DNA from: a candidate division WOR-3 bacterium
GTDB lineage: Bacteria; Hydrothermota; Tepidihabitantia; SM23-42; JAOAFX01
Assembly (NCBI GenBank): GCA_039802205.1
Contig: JBDRWD010000014.1
Span: 1-46,449 of the forward strand
Direction of reading: 5' to 3'
DNA: 46,449 nt
Under the pieces are notes generated by a model that was not told the DNA's origin, ran no database searches, and worked only from the letters and a program-made list of their open reading frames with translations. Positions 7,801-16,431 of this stretch are shown here, piece after piece. Both the position numbers and the translations under genes were made by a program. Positions within the stretch are counted from its first letter, which is position 1, and every line of letters starts with the position of its first letter.

Positions 7801-9276
7801 ATGAAAAAATACCATGTACTTATTTATTTGGTCATCACATTCTTTTGGGTTTTAAACTTTGCAAATTTAAAAAAACTACATCTCATTGATTGGGATGAGG
7901 GGGTCTTTGCCCTTCAGGCAAAATGGCTGGCAACAATGGGCGCCAATGGTAAACCTTTCAATTTCCAGACGCCGCCACTATTTCAAGGCTTAATTGCGTT
8001 ATCCTTTTTGCTTGGAGGCAGTAAACCCTGGATTTTACCTATGCTCTCAGTTATCTTTTCGGGCTTGAGTATATATGTGCTTTTTCACCTAGCGCGGAAT
8101 TTGTATAATGAAAAAGTTGGCTTTATTGCAGTGCTTCTTTTCGCGACTTCAGAATTTTTCCTTTTTTTCTCCAAATCTGGTCTTAGTGATGCAACTTTTG
8201 TTTTCTTCTTTTTAAGTGCAATATATTTTTTTCACCAAAGTCTCACTCATGAAAGTAGCATTAATTATTTGGGTTGCAGTTTCTTTACTTTTCTTGCTTG
8301 TTATACCAAATACACAGGTCCAATCTTATTTCTGATTTATCTCCTTGTTAGTCTTTGGTATCGAAGAAAAAAAAAGTTCAACTTTTATTTCTTAATAATT
8401 GTTCTTCCCCTGCTGTTGCTTATCCCGTATTATTTCATTTTTTTAAAATTTATTTCAATGCAAAATATTTTCCAGCGCCATGGGCACCTTCTGGGTATCA
8501 ACCACTTAAAATTTCTATATTATCTATTCCGGTTTGCACCAACGATTTTTCTTACTAGTCTCTTTTACCCCCTAAAAGAAAAACACGATTATTTTATTTT
8601 GATTATTCTTACAACATTTTTTGTGCCTTTAGGGTTTTATTATCCTTACTTCCGACTTGCCTATCCTTTAATACCAATTCTCACAATAATATCCAGCCGC
8701 TTTATCTATCAATTTAAAAAATCACAATTTCTTTTAACGGCGATGGTTGTTATATTTAATCTGTTTTTAGGCTGGAATACAATTCTTTTCCATTCTGACT
8801 TCCCAGTTTTTCTTACACACCGCATTGACAAAATCTGCGAATCCTACGGTGTTAATTATGTAATAGCCGCTGTCCCTCCCAACATTCTGTTTTACATTCC
8901 CGGCAATATTATTTTAATTGAAGAAAATCTCCCTAAAATAGCACAAAATAGTCAAAAATTTGGTTTGAGCAAAAGAAGGATAATAAAAAGAGAAGAAAAT
9001 TTCCTTCAAAATGAAGAGTCAGTTCTATTCCTCCATTCTTCGATTTTTGACGAGATAGAAAAAGAACTAAAAAGTCTAAAAAATCCCCCGAAATTAGAAG
9101 AGGCATACGAATTTATTGATGCGCCAGTTTACTATAAAGACATTTTCAATAAATTAAAAGAAGTAAAACAAATTTATAAAATCTCTCTATTTACCCTTTC
9201 AACCTTGCCACAGGCTGAGCGTAAAATTTTAGAAAAAATAGCTTTTAAGTCCGGCGTTACCGTGATTCAGAGATGA
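7801..9276 (+). CDS. GT39/PMT-type membrane glycosyltransferase
   Basis: A polytopic protein of 491 residues resembling the PMT_2/ArnT-like superfamily, which moves a sugar from a polyprenyl-phosphate carrier to an acceptor outside the membrane. The acidic first loop LIDWDEGVFALQA (D30, D32, E33) is the catalytic hallmark. About ten hydrophobic segments follow, then a soluble C-terminal domain from about residue 340. ATG 7801 is chosen over an earlier TTG because the protein then starts directly with a membrane segment. The acceptor, lipid or protein, cannot be told. It converges on mnmE with one base between the stop codons. Confidence 0.8.
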   Translation: MKKYHVLIYLVITFFWVLNFANLKKLHLIDWDEGVFALQAKWLATMGANGKPFNFQTPPLFQGLIALSFLLGGSKPWILPMLSVIFSGLSIYVLFHLARNLYNEKVGFIAVLLFATSEFFLFFSKSGLSDATFVFFFLSAIYFFHQSLTHESSINYLGCSFFTFLACYTKYTGPILFLIYLLVSLWYRRKKKFNFYFLIIVLPLLLLIPYYFIFLKFISMQNIFQRHGHLLGINHLKFLYYLFRFAPTIFLTSLFYPLKEKHDYFILIILTTFFVPLGFYYPYFRLAYPLIPILTIISSRFIYQFKKSQFLLTAMVVIFNLFLGWNTILFHSDFPVFLTHRIDKICESYGVNYVIAAVPPNILFYIPGNIILIEENLPKIAQNSQKFGLSKRRIIKREENFLQNEESVLFLHSSIFDEIEKELKSLKNPPKLEEAYEFIDAPVYYKDIFNKLKEVKQIYKISLFTLSTLPQAERKILEKIAFKSGVTVIQR

Positions 9277-9277
9277 A

Positions 9278-10618
9278 CTATTTCCCGATGCAAAATTCTT
9301 CAAATATTCTGTCCAATATATCTGCCCGCAGAACCTTACCGGTCAGTTCACCAATTATCTCCAAAGCATTATGTAACTCATACGCGATTAATTCAGGTGT
9401 GGTGTTTTTCTGGACCGCCTCCAGGCAAGAAGAAAATCTCTTTAATGCATCAATTTGTCGTTGTCTGAGGATAAGTTTATCTTCGGATACCGTGTAAGAA
9501 AGGAGACGTTTTTTAATAACTTGTTTCAACAATTCGATATTTTCACCATGTTTTGCCGAAATTTTTACGGCGTCTGATAATATATTACTTTCTTTCAAAA
9601 CCAAGTTAAGGTCAATTTTGTTTATTACATATATCTTATTTAAATTTTGGGTTAATCGAAAAAGTAAAGTATCCTGGGAATTCATCGGTTCTGAACCATC
9701 AAAAATTAGCAAAACCAGGTCTGCACTATTTAAAATCTCTCGACTTCTTTGACTGGTAAGGCGTTCAAGTTCACCATTTGAGGAACAAATGCCGGCAGTG
9801 TCAACCAATCTGATCAAAATGCCGTCCAGTTCTATTTTCTCTTCAATGAAATCACGTGTTGTCCCTGGTGTTTCATGAACAAGTGCCCGATCGTAACCAA
9901 GGAGCCGATTAAAAAGCGTGGACTTGCCTACATTAGGTCGTCCCGCAATAACCACTAAATAACCCTGTTTAATCTTTATTCCTTGCTCAGCGTTTTTTAA
10001 TATCTCCAAAACTTCCCGATGCATCTCTGCAACCTCATTCACTATTTTTTCATAGTCTACGACACTTTCTTCCTCTTCTGGAAAATCGATTGTCAGTTCT
10101 AACTTGGTTAAAAGGTCAATAATCTTTTCCCTTTTTGCCTCAAGATATTTTGAAAGTCTGCCTTCCAGGTGATAGAGAGCAGTGCGGCGTGCCAAATCGC
10201 AGGATGCATAGATTGTTTCCAAGACGGCTTCTGCTTGTAGGAGATCATATTTGTTGTTTAAAAAAGCGCGTTTTGTAAACTCGCCTGGTTGAGCCAGACG
10301 GGCACCTAAATGTGTTAAGATTTTAATTATTCTGTCAACGATTAAAGGATTTCCATGGCAGGAAATTTCCACCACATCTTCGCCTGTATAAGAATTGGGG
10401 GCAAAATAAACCGTCGCCACCACATAGTCAATTGTTTCTTGGGTCTGTGGTTCAATGATTTTGCCGTAATACGCATGACTTGTTTGAAAGATCGATATGT
10501 TTTGGGCAGAAATAAATATTTTTCTAAAAAGGTCAATTGCCTCGTCGCCGCTCACACGAATTACGGCAATACTTGAATAACCTACGGGTGTGGCACAGGC
10601 AACGATAGTTTCACTCAC
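9278..10618 (-). CDS. mnmE: tRNA uridine-5-carboxymethylaminomethyl modification GTPase MnmE
   Basis: With MnmG, MnmE modifies the wobble uridine (U34) of certain tRNAs. The 446-residue protein has an N-terminal folate-binding TrmE domain, a helical domain and an inserted G domain: G1 GRPNVGKST at 226-234, then ETPGTTRD, VDTAG, NKID and SAKHGE. It ends in FCIGK, the invariant C-terminal motif. GTG 10618 gives the family start SETIVACATPVG; a longer frame would add residues overlapping jag. The stop is TAG, which shows that TAG terminates translation in this genome. Confidence 0.95.
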   Translation of the reverse strand: MSETIVACATPVGYSSIAVIRVSGDEAIDLFRKIFISAQNISIFQTSHAYYGKIIEPQTQETIDYVVATVYFAPNSYTGEDVVEISCHGNPLIVDRIIKILTHLGARLAQPGEFTKRAFLNNKYDLLQAEAVLETIYASCDLARRTALYHLEGRLSKYLEAKREKIIDLLTKLELTIDFPEEEESVVDYEKIVNEVAEMHREVLEILKNAEQGIKIKQGYLVVIAGRPNVGKSTLFNRLLGYDRALVHETPGTTRDFIEEKIELDGILIRLVDTAGICSSNGELERLTSQRSREILNSADLVLLIFDGSEPMNSQDTLLFRLTQNLNKIYVINKIDLNLVLKESNILSDAVKISAKHGENIELLKQVIKKRLLSYTVSEDKLILRQRQIDALKRFSSCLEAVQKNTTPELIAYELHNALEIIGELTGKVLRADILDRIFEEFCIGK

Positions 10619-10622
10619 ATTT

Positions 10623-11237
10623 TTATTCCCCTTTTTCCGAAGTTTCTTCGGTAGCCGGGGCAATTATGACTGTCCGGCTACTACCGCGACCAATGGTATA
10701 TAATTTAACACCCTTTAATTCGTTTATACGATTGGCAACAATCCTTTCCTCCCGAGGTGTAAGAGGATCAAGTGCCATTTCTCTGCCGGTTTGAATAACA
10801 ATGCGAGCAATGGCTTCAGCTTTTTTACGTAAAAGGTTAGTCCGTCGCTGGCGGTAACCGTTGACATCAACGAGTAATTTTATATTAGAGTAAAACCGCT
10901 TAACAAGGCGGGAAATTAAATATTGGAGAGCCCACAAATTTTCTCCGTTTTTTCCTATAAGGAGTGTATCGCCGTGACGGGTTTTGATGTTGATCGTGTA
11001 ACCCTGTTCATCCTTATTGACGCTGACATTAACCTTGAAACCCATATTGGTTAAAATATAATTGGTGAGAATCTGGAGATATTGACGAGGCTCTTTAATT
11101 GATATTTTGACCTTGGTTTCAGTTTCAGTCTGAGCAAGAATTTCATAGGTTACCTCATCCAGGGTAACCCCTAAAGTTTTTATTCCCTGCGTGAGCGCAT
11201 CATTCAGGTCTTTTCCTGTAGCCTCAATCATCTTCAT
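10623..11237 (-). CDS. jag: Jag/KhpB RNA-binding protein (SpoIIIJ-associated)
   Basis: A 204-residue protein with the Jag_N domain (about 1-55), a KH domain with the IGKNGENLWALQYL loop (about 90-110) and a C-terminal R3H domain ending in GRGSSRTVIIAP. Jag/KhpB proteins bind RNA and are linked to cell division and elongation in firmicutes. It lies between yidC and mnmE, the classical position. The Shine-Dalgarno is GAGGAGG before the ATG. Confidence 0.92.
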   Translation of the reverse strand: MKMIEATGKDLNDALTQGIKTLGVTLDEVTYEILAQTETETKVKISIKEPRQYLQILTNYILTNMGFKVNVSVNKDEQGYTINIKTRHGDTLLIGKNGENLWALQYLISRLVKRFYSNIKLLVDVNGYRQRRTNLLRKKAEAIARIVIQTGREMALDPLTPREERIVANRINELKGVKLYTIGRGSSRTVIIAPATEETSEKGE

Positions 11238-11306
11238 TTATGCCTCCTCTTTTTTCATTTTTTTAATTCATCTGACTCCCATCGGATAACCCGAGGGTCT
11301 TAATAT

Positions 11307-12791
11307 CTAACCCAAAACTTTTCTCTTTATCAAAAAATTTTCTAACAGTGAAAGAAGGTTATAGCCAAACCAATATAACTGCAATCCAGAAGGAAAATTT
11401 AGAAAAATAATTATCATTATCAAGGGCATCATAATCACCATAAACCGTTGTCGGGGATCAACAGTTGTTATTAGTGATTGCAAAAGCATTAAAACCCCCA
11501 TTGCGATGGGTAGAACATAATAGGGATCCTTAATTGATAGATCACTAATCCAAAGGATAAAAGGTGCCCGGCGAAATTCAATCGCCGTGGTCAAAACTTG
11601 ATAAAGAGCAATAAAAATTGGAAACTGGATGAGCAAAGGTAGACAACCGGAAAAGGGATTAACCCGATAGACCTTGTAAAGGTGCATCATCTCACGATTC
11701 AATGTCTGGGGATCGTTCTTAAACTTCTCCTGGAGCTTTTTCAGTTCCGGTTGGAGCAGCTGCATCTGTCGCTGGGAAATTATCATCTGCCGCGAAAGGG
11801 GGAAGAAAATTATCTTAAGAAGGAAAGCAAAGATAACTATTGCCCATCCATAGTTTTTAACGAATGAATAAAAAACATTTAGAATCAAGATAATCAGACG
11901 TGCAATCGGTCCCCAAATTCCGCCGTGCTCAATCTGTTCGTACCCCTTTTGATACTTGGCAAGAATGCTAAATTTTATCGGTAACACTAATACTGAAACA
12001 CAAAAAGAAGAGTTGGCTAAAACTTCAATACCGTAGCGATTAACATTGCCGCCAGCTGCGCAACTCACGAATGCACTATAGATTTCACTATTTAATTTGG
12101 TAAGGCGGTAAAAATCAGCTGACCCGGCGTTTGCCAAGTTATTTACAATCAGCACAAAGTATTTGGTGCGCAGAGCAATCCACTTCCAATCGGAAGACAA
12201 TCGATATTGGTTTTGGATTTCTCCAACAATGCTCCGGAACTTTTTGTCTTGCACATAAACATTAAAATATTTCAGGTCGTCCCGCTGATTTTTTTCTTCG
12301 GTTATTTTTAATCCCGCTTTCAAACTAAGAATATGGTGTATGGTATCAGGAAAGTTGACTTTAAGTACAAAACCATCTTCATGGAAGTAATAAACCTTCT
12401 CATATTTTTTGCCTCTTACATACGTCCAAAATATAAGGGAATCACCAAGTAGTGAATATTCAAAGAATGTCTTGATATCGCCAATTTTAGTATCAAATAA
12501 TAAACATCTTTCCGGCACCAACTCCGCCTCGTAACGCTTTATGTAAAGGCTTTTTATACCCCCCCCTTTGGTGGTAAATGTCAAGCGATAATTATCGCGT
12601 TCAATAAGAATTGTATCACCTGCTGATAGTTCATCAGTAGTATTAGAAACAGTTTCCTTTAGAGAATCCTTTGCCTTCGCTTTTTGCATTTCAACATTAG
12701 AACCTCGCGGGCTGGTAACAAAACTCCAGAACAGAAGAATTATTATTATCAAAATAAAAGCCACAATTAATCGCTGCTGCTCATTCTCCAT
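11307..12791 (-). CDS. yidC: membrane protein insertase YidC
   Basis: YidC inserts proteins into the inner membrane, alone or with Sec. At 494 residues it is the long, gram-negative form: an N-terminal membrane anchor (about 8-25), a large periplasmic beta domain (about 50-300) and the conserved C-terminal five-helix core with [18 protein letters not shown] and [20 protein letters not shown]. The start at 12791 ([12 protein letters not shown]) has GGGAG upstream and overlaps yidD by 11 bases. The long form suggests a diderm envelope. Confidence 0.95.
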   Translation of the reverse strand: MENEQQRLIVAFILIIIILLFWSFVTSPRGSNVEMQKAKAKDSLKETVSNTTDELSAGDTILIERDNYRLTFTTKGGGIKSLYIKRYEAELVPERCLLFDTKIGDIKTFFEYSLLGDSLIFWTYVRGKKYEKVYYFHEDGFVLKVNFPDTIHHILSLKAGLKITEEKNQRDDLKYFNVYVQDKKFRSIVGEIQNQYRLSSDWKWIALRTKYFVLIVNNLANAGSADFYRLTKLNSEIYSAFVSCAAGGNVNRYGIEVLANSSFCVSVLVLPIKFSILAKYQKGYEQIEHGGIWGPIARLIILILNVFYSFVKNYGWAIVIFAFLLKIIFFPLSRQMIISQRQMQLLQPELKKLQEKFKNDPQTLNREMMHLYKVYRVNPFSGCLPLLIQFPIFIALYQVLTTAIEFRRAPFILWISDLSIKDPYYVLPIAMGVLMLLQSLITTVDPRQRFMVIMMPLIMIIIFLNFPSGLQLYWFGYNLLSLLENFLIKRKVLG

Positions 12792-13038
12792 CTCTTTCTC
12801 CCTTTTCAAAAAAGAGAACTGGATCATAACCACCGGGGCAGAAAGGATTACACCTAATTATCCGATAGAGGCTCAATAAACCACCTTTCAAGATTCCAAA
12901 TCTTTTTATTGCTTCGATCGCATAATGCGAGCAAGAGGGTGTAAATCTGCAAGAAATAGGTAGCAAAATTCCTAGTGTCCTTTGGTAGAGTTTTATTAAC
13001 CAAATAAAAAGTTCATTAAGGTACTCGCTAAATTTCAT
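12781..13038 (-). CDS. yidD: membrane protein insertion efficiency factor YidD
   Basis: An 85-residue protein with the YidD signature [19 protein letters not shown] (about 30-48) and [11 protein letters not shown] near the end. YidD aids membrane insertion next to YidC. The start at 13038 overlaps rnpA by 11 bases and the end overlaps yidC, consistent with coupled translation within rpmH-rnpA-yidD-yidC. Confidence 0.93.
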   Translation of the reverse strand: MKFSEYLNELFIWLIKLYQRTLGILLPISCRFTPSCSHYAIEAIKRFGILKGGLLSLYRIIRCNPFCPGGYDPVLFFEKGERDGE

Positions 13039-13375
13039 GGTCGTGCCGTTCCTTTTTAAAAGCTTTGAATGCATCTAAAATACGCTTGGTGTCAAGCAAT
13101 CCTTTGGCATAAAAAATAACCGTTAAACCCATAAAAATCTCCTTATTCATTCGATACGCCTCCCTTAGCAGCCTCTTCATCCGATTCCGATTAACCGCGC
13201 CTTTGATTTTCCCGGAGGCGAAAAAGCCGATTTTCGACTGCGGACTGGGTTTATATATAATCACTAAATCATCAAACAAAAATCTTTTGCCCGTCAAAAA
13301 AAGTTCATCTATTTCTCTCTTATGCCGAATAATCGCATTTTTATTTATTCCAAATTTAGCTTCAATTTTCGGCAA
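13028..13375 (-). CDS. rnpA: ribonuclease P protein component
   Basis: RnpA is the protein subunit of RNase P, which matures tRNA 5' ends. The 115-residue protein carries the RNR signature [17 protein letters not shown] (about 59-75). The start is a TTG at 13375, 13 bases after the rpmH stop: it gives LPK near the N-terminus, as in the family, and no ATG or GTG fits. No good Shine-Dalgarno is visible. Confidence 0.9.
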   Translation of the reverse strand: MPKIEAKFGINKNAIIRHKREIDELFLTGKRFLFDDLVIIYKPSPQSKIGFFASGKIKGAVNRNRMKRLLREAYRMNKEIFMGLTVIFYAKGLLDTKRILDAFKAFKKERHDHEI

Positions 13376-13388
13376 TCTTCTAATTTAT

Positions 13389-13523
13389 TTAAACCACCAG
13401 ACGTTTCCGGCCCTTCTTTCTTCTTCGACTTAAAACCTTTCTGCCGGCTTTGGTTTTCATACGCGCACGGAAACCGTGTGTTTTTTTTCTTTTTCTGCGA
13501 CTGGGCTGATATGTTCGCTTCAT
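13389..13523 (-). CDS. rpmH: 50S ribosomal protein L34
   Basis: A 44-residue protein beginning [20 protein letters not shown] and ending in a basic tail, with the L34 core [17 protein letters not shown]. Its position directly before rnpA is universal. The ATG is six bases after a perfect TATAAT and has no Shine-Dalgarno, so the transcript is predicted to be leaderless. Confidence 0.97.
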   Translation of the reverse strand: MKRTYQPSRRKRKKTHGFRARMKTKAGRKVLSRRRKKGRKRLVV

Positions 13524-13529
13524 AAGGTT

Positions 13530-13557
13530 ATTATATGCAAATTTATCAAAAAGTCAA
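13530..13557 (-). promoter_or_regulatory. rpmH operon promoter, leaderless type
   Basis: TTGACT (13552-13557), 16 bp, TATAAT (13530-13535), then six bases to the rpmH ATG at 13523. This is the cleanest example of the shared architecture and drives the ribosome/membrane-insertion operon. Confidence 0.8.
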
Positions 13558-13579
13558 GAGAGCCTTAAATCTTTAAATA

Positions 13580-13607
13580 TTGACTTTTCTCACAATTTGA
13601 TTATAAT
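13580..13607 (+). promoter_or_regulatory. promoter of the GIY-YIG/radical SAM cassette, leaderless type
   Basis: TTGACT (13580-13585), 16 bp, TATAAT (13602-13607), then six bases to the ATG at 13614. It is divergent from the rpmH promoter. Confidence 0.8.
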
Positions 13608-13613
13608 CCTATT

Positions 13614-13922
13614 ATGCCGATTGATAGTGGTTGGCGAAGATTAATTCCCGAACAACTGAAAAATGCCCCGGATTATCCCGGGGTGTTTGAACTTTCCGAT
13701 ATCCTACAAGATATTGTTTACATAGGCTATACACAAAGTCTGGCACAAACTATCCAGTTAATATATGAGCGACGCGACCCCGATTTTAATGTTGCAGCAT
13801 TTTTTAGATTTCAGACTACTGATGAACCCGAAATTATGTATCGGAAACTCATTGAAGAATTTAAACAAAAATATAATAAACTGCCTCCAATAAATCAAAA
13901 AAAATCTCCCGGGGATGGATAA
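13614..13922 (+). CDS. small GIY-YIG-like domain protein
   Basis: A 102-residue protein. PGVFELSD followed by [11 protein letters not shown] resembles the two strands of the GIY-YIG nuclease fold: GVF in place of GIY, then an intact YIG. The rest ([20 protein letters not shown]) matches the helical end of small GIY-YIG-like proteins. The catalytic Arg and Glu cannot be assigned with confidence, so activity is doubtful. It is the first gene of a four-gene, overlapping cassette and starts six bases after its -10 box. Confidence 0.5.
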   Translation: MPIDSGWRRLIPEQLKNAPDYPGVFELSDILQDIVYIGYTQSLAQTIQLIYERRDPDFNVAAFFRFQTTDEPEIMYRKLIEEFKQKYNKLPPINQKKSPGDG

Positions 13923-14259
13923 AGAAAATTATTTCACTTCTAAAAACATTTGTATTAAATCAAAAAAATTCTTACAAAAACTTAAAGCATTTTACCGGTT
14001 TCCCAGAATACGATTTAGCCCCGATGCCTCTGCCTTGCTCATTATTGATATGCAGCGTTATTTTCTGGAGAAAGATTCCCATGCATTTTTACCAGCGGCG
14101 CTGGCCATAATCCCCAATATTAAAAAACTTATCTCTATTTTTAGTAAAAAAAAAGACCGATTATTTTTACACAGCATATCAATACAAGAAGAAACGCCGG
14201 AATGCTTAAAAAATGGTGGAATGATATCATCACCCGGGATAATAAGAATTACCAATTAA
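13915..14259 (+). CDS. isochorismatase-like cysteine hydrolase, N-terminal fragment (frameshifted gene)
   Basis: The first half of an isochorismatase-family hydrolase. [10 protein letters not shown] carries the catalytic aspartate D45 and DSHAFLPAA follows in the family order. Family similarity stops at an A9 run (14146-14154). After it this frame reads unrelated residues to a stop at 14257-14259, while the -1 frame continues the family sequence without a break. The start overlaps the upstream gene by eight bases. It is either a pseudogene, an assembly error in the homopolymer, or a gene expressed by -1 slippage. Confidence 0.75.
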   Translation: MDKENYFTSKNICIKSKKFLQKLKAFYRFPRIRFSPDASALLIIDMQRYFLEKDSHAFLPAALAIIPNIKKLISIFSKKKDRLFLHSISIQEETPECLKNGGMISSPGIIRITN

Positions 14260-14576
14260 GCCCAGCCTTGTATGTTTCCGGGGCACCCGTAATCATAAAA
14301 ACGCAATACGATGCATTTTATAAAACAAACTTAGCAAAGCTTTTAGAAACACAAAAGATAAAACAACTGGTGATAACCGGGGTGATGACTAACCTCTGTT
14401 GTGAGACAACGGCACGGAATGCTTTTGTTCGTGGTTTTGAAATATTTTTTGTTGTTGATGGGACCGCTACGCAGAATGAACTGATGCATTGGGCAACCCT
14501 TGTCAACCTTAGCTATGGTTTTGCTATTCCAGTTCTTACTGAAGAAATAATAAATTGTTTCAAAAGAAAATGTTAA
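14202..14576 (+). CDS. isochorismatase-like cysteine hydrolase, C-terminal fragment (frameshifted gene)
   Basis: The second half of the hydrolase. Homology in this frame begins directly after the A9 run near 14148 with RPIIFTQHI...NAGMLKKWW, the usual isochorismatase linker; the ATG at 14202 is internal to the original protein. Downstream come the catalytic lysine (KTQYDAFYKTNL) and the nucleophile in VITGVMTNLCCETTAR, then ARNAFVRGFEIFFVVDGTAT, all intact. Joined to the first half it makes a full-length enzyme of about 220 residues. The substrate is unknown; this family includes isochorismatases, nicotinamidases and other amidases. Confidence 0.8.
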   Translation: MLKKWWNDIITRDNKNYQLSPALYVSGAPVIIKTQYDAFYKTNLAKLLETQKIKQLVITGVMTNLCCETTARNAFVRGFEIFFVVDGTATQNELMHWATLVNLSYGFAIPVLTEEIINCFKRKC

Positions 14577-15436
14577 AAACCCGCGTCGCTATCATCGGTG
14601 CTGGCCCGGCGGGAATTGCCTGTGCAATACAGCTGAAGAGAAGCAAAATTGCCTTTTTGATATTTGAAAGAGAAAAACCAGGAGGACTGTTGCGCAATGC
14701 CAATTTCGTTGAAAACTATCCAGGATTTCCAGATGGCATAAAAGGTGAAAAACTCGTCGCTCTTTTCCAACAGCAGTTGCAAAATAATAAAATAAATATC
14801 ATCAAGGAAAGTGTGGAAAGAGTAAAGTATGAAAAGACTTTTCTAATTGAGACCTCAAAAAATATTTACCAATCAGAATTTTTGGTTGTAGCCTCAGGGA
14901 CTAAGCCACGCATGTTAGACCTTGAGATCCCCCAGGCAGCAAACTTCCGAATATTCTATGAAATAATCAAGATTAAAAAATTGAAGAATTCCCGTATTGC
15001 GATCATTGGGGCTGGGGATGCAGGTTTTGATTATGCCCTCAGCCTTAGCAAAAAAAACAAAGTCTGGATTTTAGACCGTGCAGAGAAACCAAAATGCTTA
15101 CCATCATTGTTTGATAAATGTATGAAAAACCAAAGAATAGTTTATCTTAAGAATTTTGCAGTGACTGGAGTTCGATTTATTGACAACAATCTTATTTTAT
15201 CGTCTGATAACAGAACCTTGAGTGTCGATTATATGGTAGTAGCTATCGGCCGCGAGCCGAATCTTGATTTTCTCGAGCAGTATACAATTAAAAGTTTAGA
15301 AGGAAATAAAAAGCTTTATATGATCGGCGATGTAAAAAATGGACCATTTCGTCAGACAGCCATCGCTGTTGGAGATGGAATTAAAGCTGCTATGGAAATA
15401 AGCAGAATGTCTTTAAATTATGAAGGTAATCAGTAA
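14570..15436 (+). CDS. thioredoxin-reductase-like FAD/NAD(P) oxidoreductase lacking CxxC
   Basis: A 288-residue two-dinucleotide-binding flavoprotein. The FAD-binding IGAGPAGIACAI lies near the N-terminus, followed by GGLLRNANFVENYPGFPDGI, an ATG-like VVASGTKPR, a second Rossmann loop IAIIGAGDAGFDYAL and a C-terminal GDVKNGPFRQTAIAVGDG. The order matches TrxB, but the redox CxxC between the NADPH-domain strands is absent, so it is not a classical thioredoxin reductase. ATG 14570 overlaps the preceding stop by seven bases, and its end overlaps the radical SAM gene by 17. It may supply electrons to a cassette partner. Confidence 0.8.
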   Translation: MLKTRVAIIGAGPAGIACAIQLKRSKIAFLIFEREKPGGLLRNANFVENYPGFPDGIKGEKLVALFQQQLQNNKINIIKESVERVKYEKTFLIETSKNIYQSEFLVVASGTKPRMLDLEIPQAANFRIFYEIIKIKKLKNSRIAIIGAGDAGFDYALSLSKKNKVWILDRAEKPKCLPSLFDKCMKNQRIVYLKNFAVTGVRFIDNNLILSSDNRTLSVDYMVVAIGREPNLDFLEQYTIKSLEGNKKLYMIGDVKNGPFRQTAIAVGDGIKAAMEISRMSLNYEGNQ

Positions 15437-16355
15437 GATAGGCCGCGAAGATATCGCAATCGTTTACATTGCACAAACCATCAGAGGAATACCAACGGAA
15501 TTTGTTGAATCAGTCCAACCACCCCTCCCGCGCACCGATAAGTGGGTTTTGATTGTATCCACCCTTTACGGTTGTCCAGTAAGGTGCAAAATTTGCGATG
15601 CTGGAGGATTCTATAAAGGTAAATTATCAACTCAGGAAATAATAGACCAGATTGATTTCATGGTAAGAAACCGCTTTCCTGACCGAAAAGTTCCAGTCAA
15701 AAAATTCAAGATTCAGTTCGCCCGCATTGGTGAACCGGCTTTTAACGATTCGGTTCTTGAAGTCCTTGAACTACTACCTACACTATATGATGCCCCTGGA
15801 CTCATGGTCTGTATCTCTACCATCGCTCCGTTGGGCAAAGAAAGATTTTTTAAGGATATGTTGAAAATAAAAAAGGACCAATATTTTGGCAGGTTTCAAT
15901 TACAATTCTCTATCCACACTACCAATGAACAATTGAGAGATTGGCTTATTCCTACAAAGAAGTGGAATTTCAAGCAAATAGCCGATTATGGTGAAGTATT
16001 TTATCAAGATGGTGAAAGAAAGATTGTGTTAAATTTTGCCCTTGCCAAAGGTATGGTAGTGGATGAAAATATCCTTTTGAGATATTTTAATCCTGAGAAA
16101 TTTATCATAAAAATTACACCGGTAAATCCTACCATTAATGCCCGTAAAAATAATATCTTATCCCAGATTATCACGGAAGACGAAAAAAATGAAACCATTG
16201 ATCGCCTAAGAACAGCCGGATATGAAGTTGTTTTAAGTATAGGAGAACTAGAGGAAAATAAAATCGGTTCAAATTGTGGGCAGCATATTTTAAAATTCTT
16301 AAACGAAAGACCAACGATGATTGAGAGTTATACCTATCCTGTGAGAATCGTGTGA
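15420..16355 (+). CDS. compact RlmN/Cfr-like radical SAM protein
   Basis: A 311-residue radical SAM enzyme with the [4Fe-4S] motif C52, C56, C59 (GCPVRCKICDAGG). It aligns by eye to RlmN/Cfr methyltransferases: QLQFSIHTTNEQLRDWLIP matches SLHAPNDELR...LMP, LNFALAKGMVVDE matches the YVLLKGVND block, and IGSNCGQH places C286 at the methyl-carrying cysteine (Cys355 of E. coli RlmN). Two things differ: the N-terminal RNA-binding domain of RlmN is missing, and Ile45 stands where RlmN has its second essential cysteine (Cys118), seven residues before C52. The substrate is therefore uncertain. Confidence 0.8.
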   Translation: MKVISKIGREDIAIVYIAQTIRGIPTEFVESVQPPLPRTDKWVLIVSTLYGCPVRCKICDAGGFYKGKLSTQEIIDQIDFMVRNRFPDRKVPVKKFKIQFARIGEPAFNDSVLEVLELLPTLYDAPGLMVCISTIAPLGKERFFKDMLKIKKDQYFGRFQLQFSIHTTNEQLRDWLIPTKKWNFKQIADYGEVFYQDGERKIVLNFALAKGMVVDENILLRYFNPEKFIIKITPVNPTINARKNNILSQIITEDEKNETIDRLRTAGYEVVLSIGELEENKIGSNCGQHILKFLNERPTMIESYTYPVRIV

Positions 16356-16380
16356 TTGCCTTATCCCTATCCCCTTAAAA

Positions 16381-16412
16381 AAGAAAAGGGTACTTTTAAG
16401 CACCCTTTTCTT
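16381..16412. terminator. bidirectional intrinsic terminator
   Basis: An 11-bp perfect inverted repeat, AAGAAAAGGGT (16381-16391) and ACCCTTTTCTT (16402-16412), with a 10-base loop lies between two convergent genes. On the minus strand a T-rich run follows the stem, so it mainly terminates the 16432-18498 gene; it can also serve the radical SAM cassette. Confidence 0.8.
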
Positions 16413-16431
16413 CAAAATGAACTAATTCACT

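Noticed and set aside
14146-14154. A-run frameshift as that of an IS transposase
   Set aside because: The two frames together encode an isochorismatase-like hydrolase with intact catalytic residues, not a transposase, and no terminal repeats are seen.
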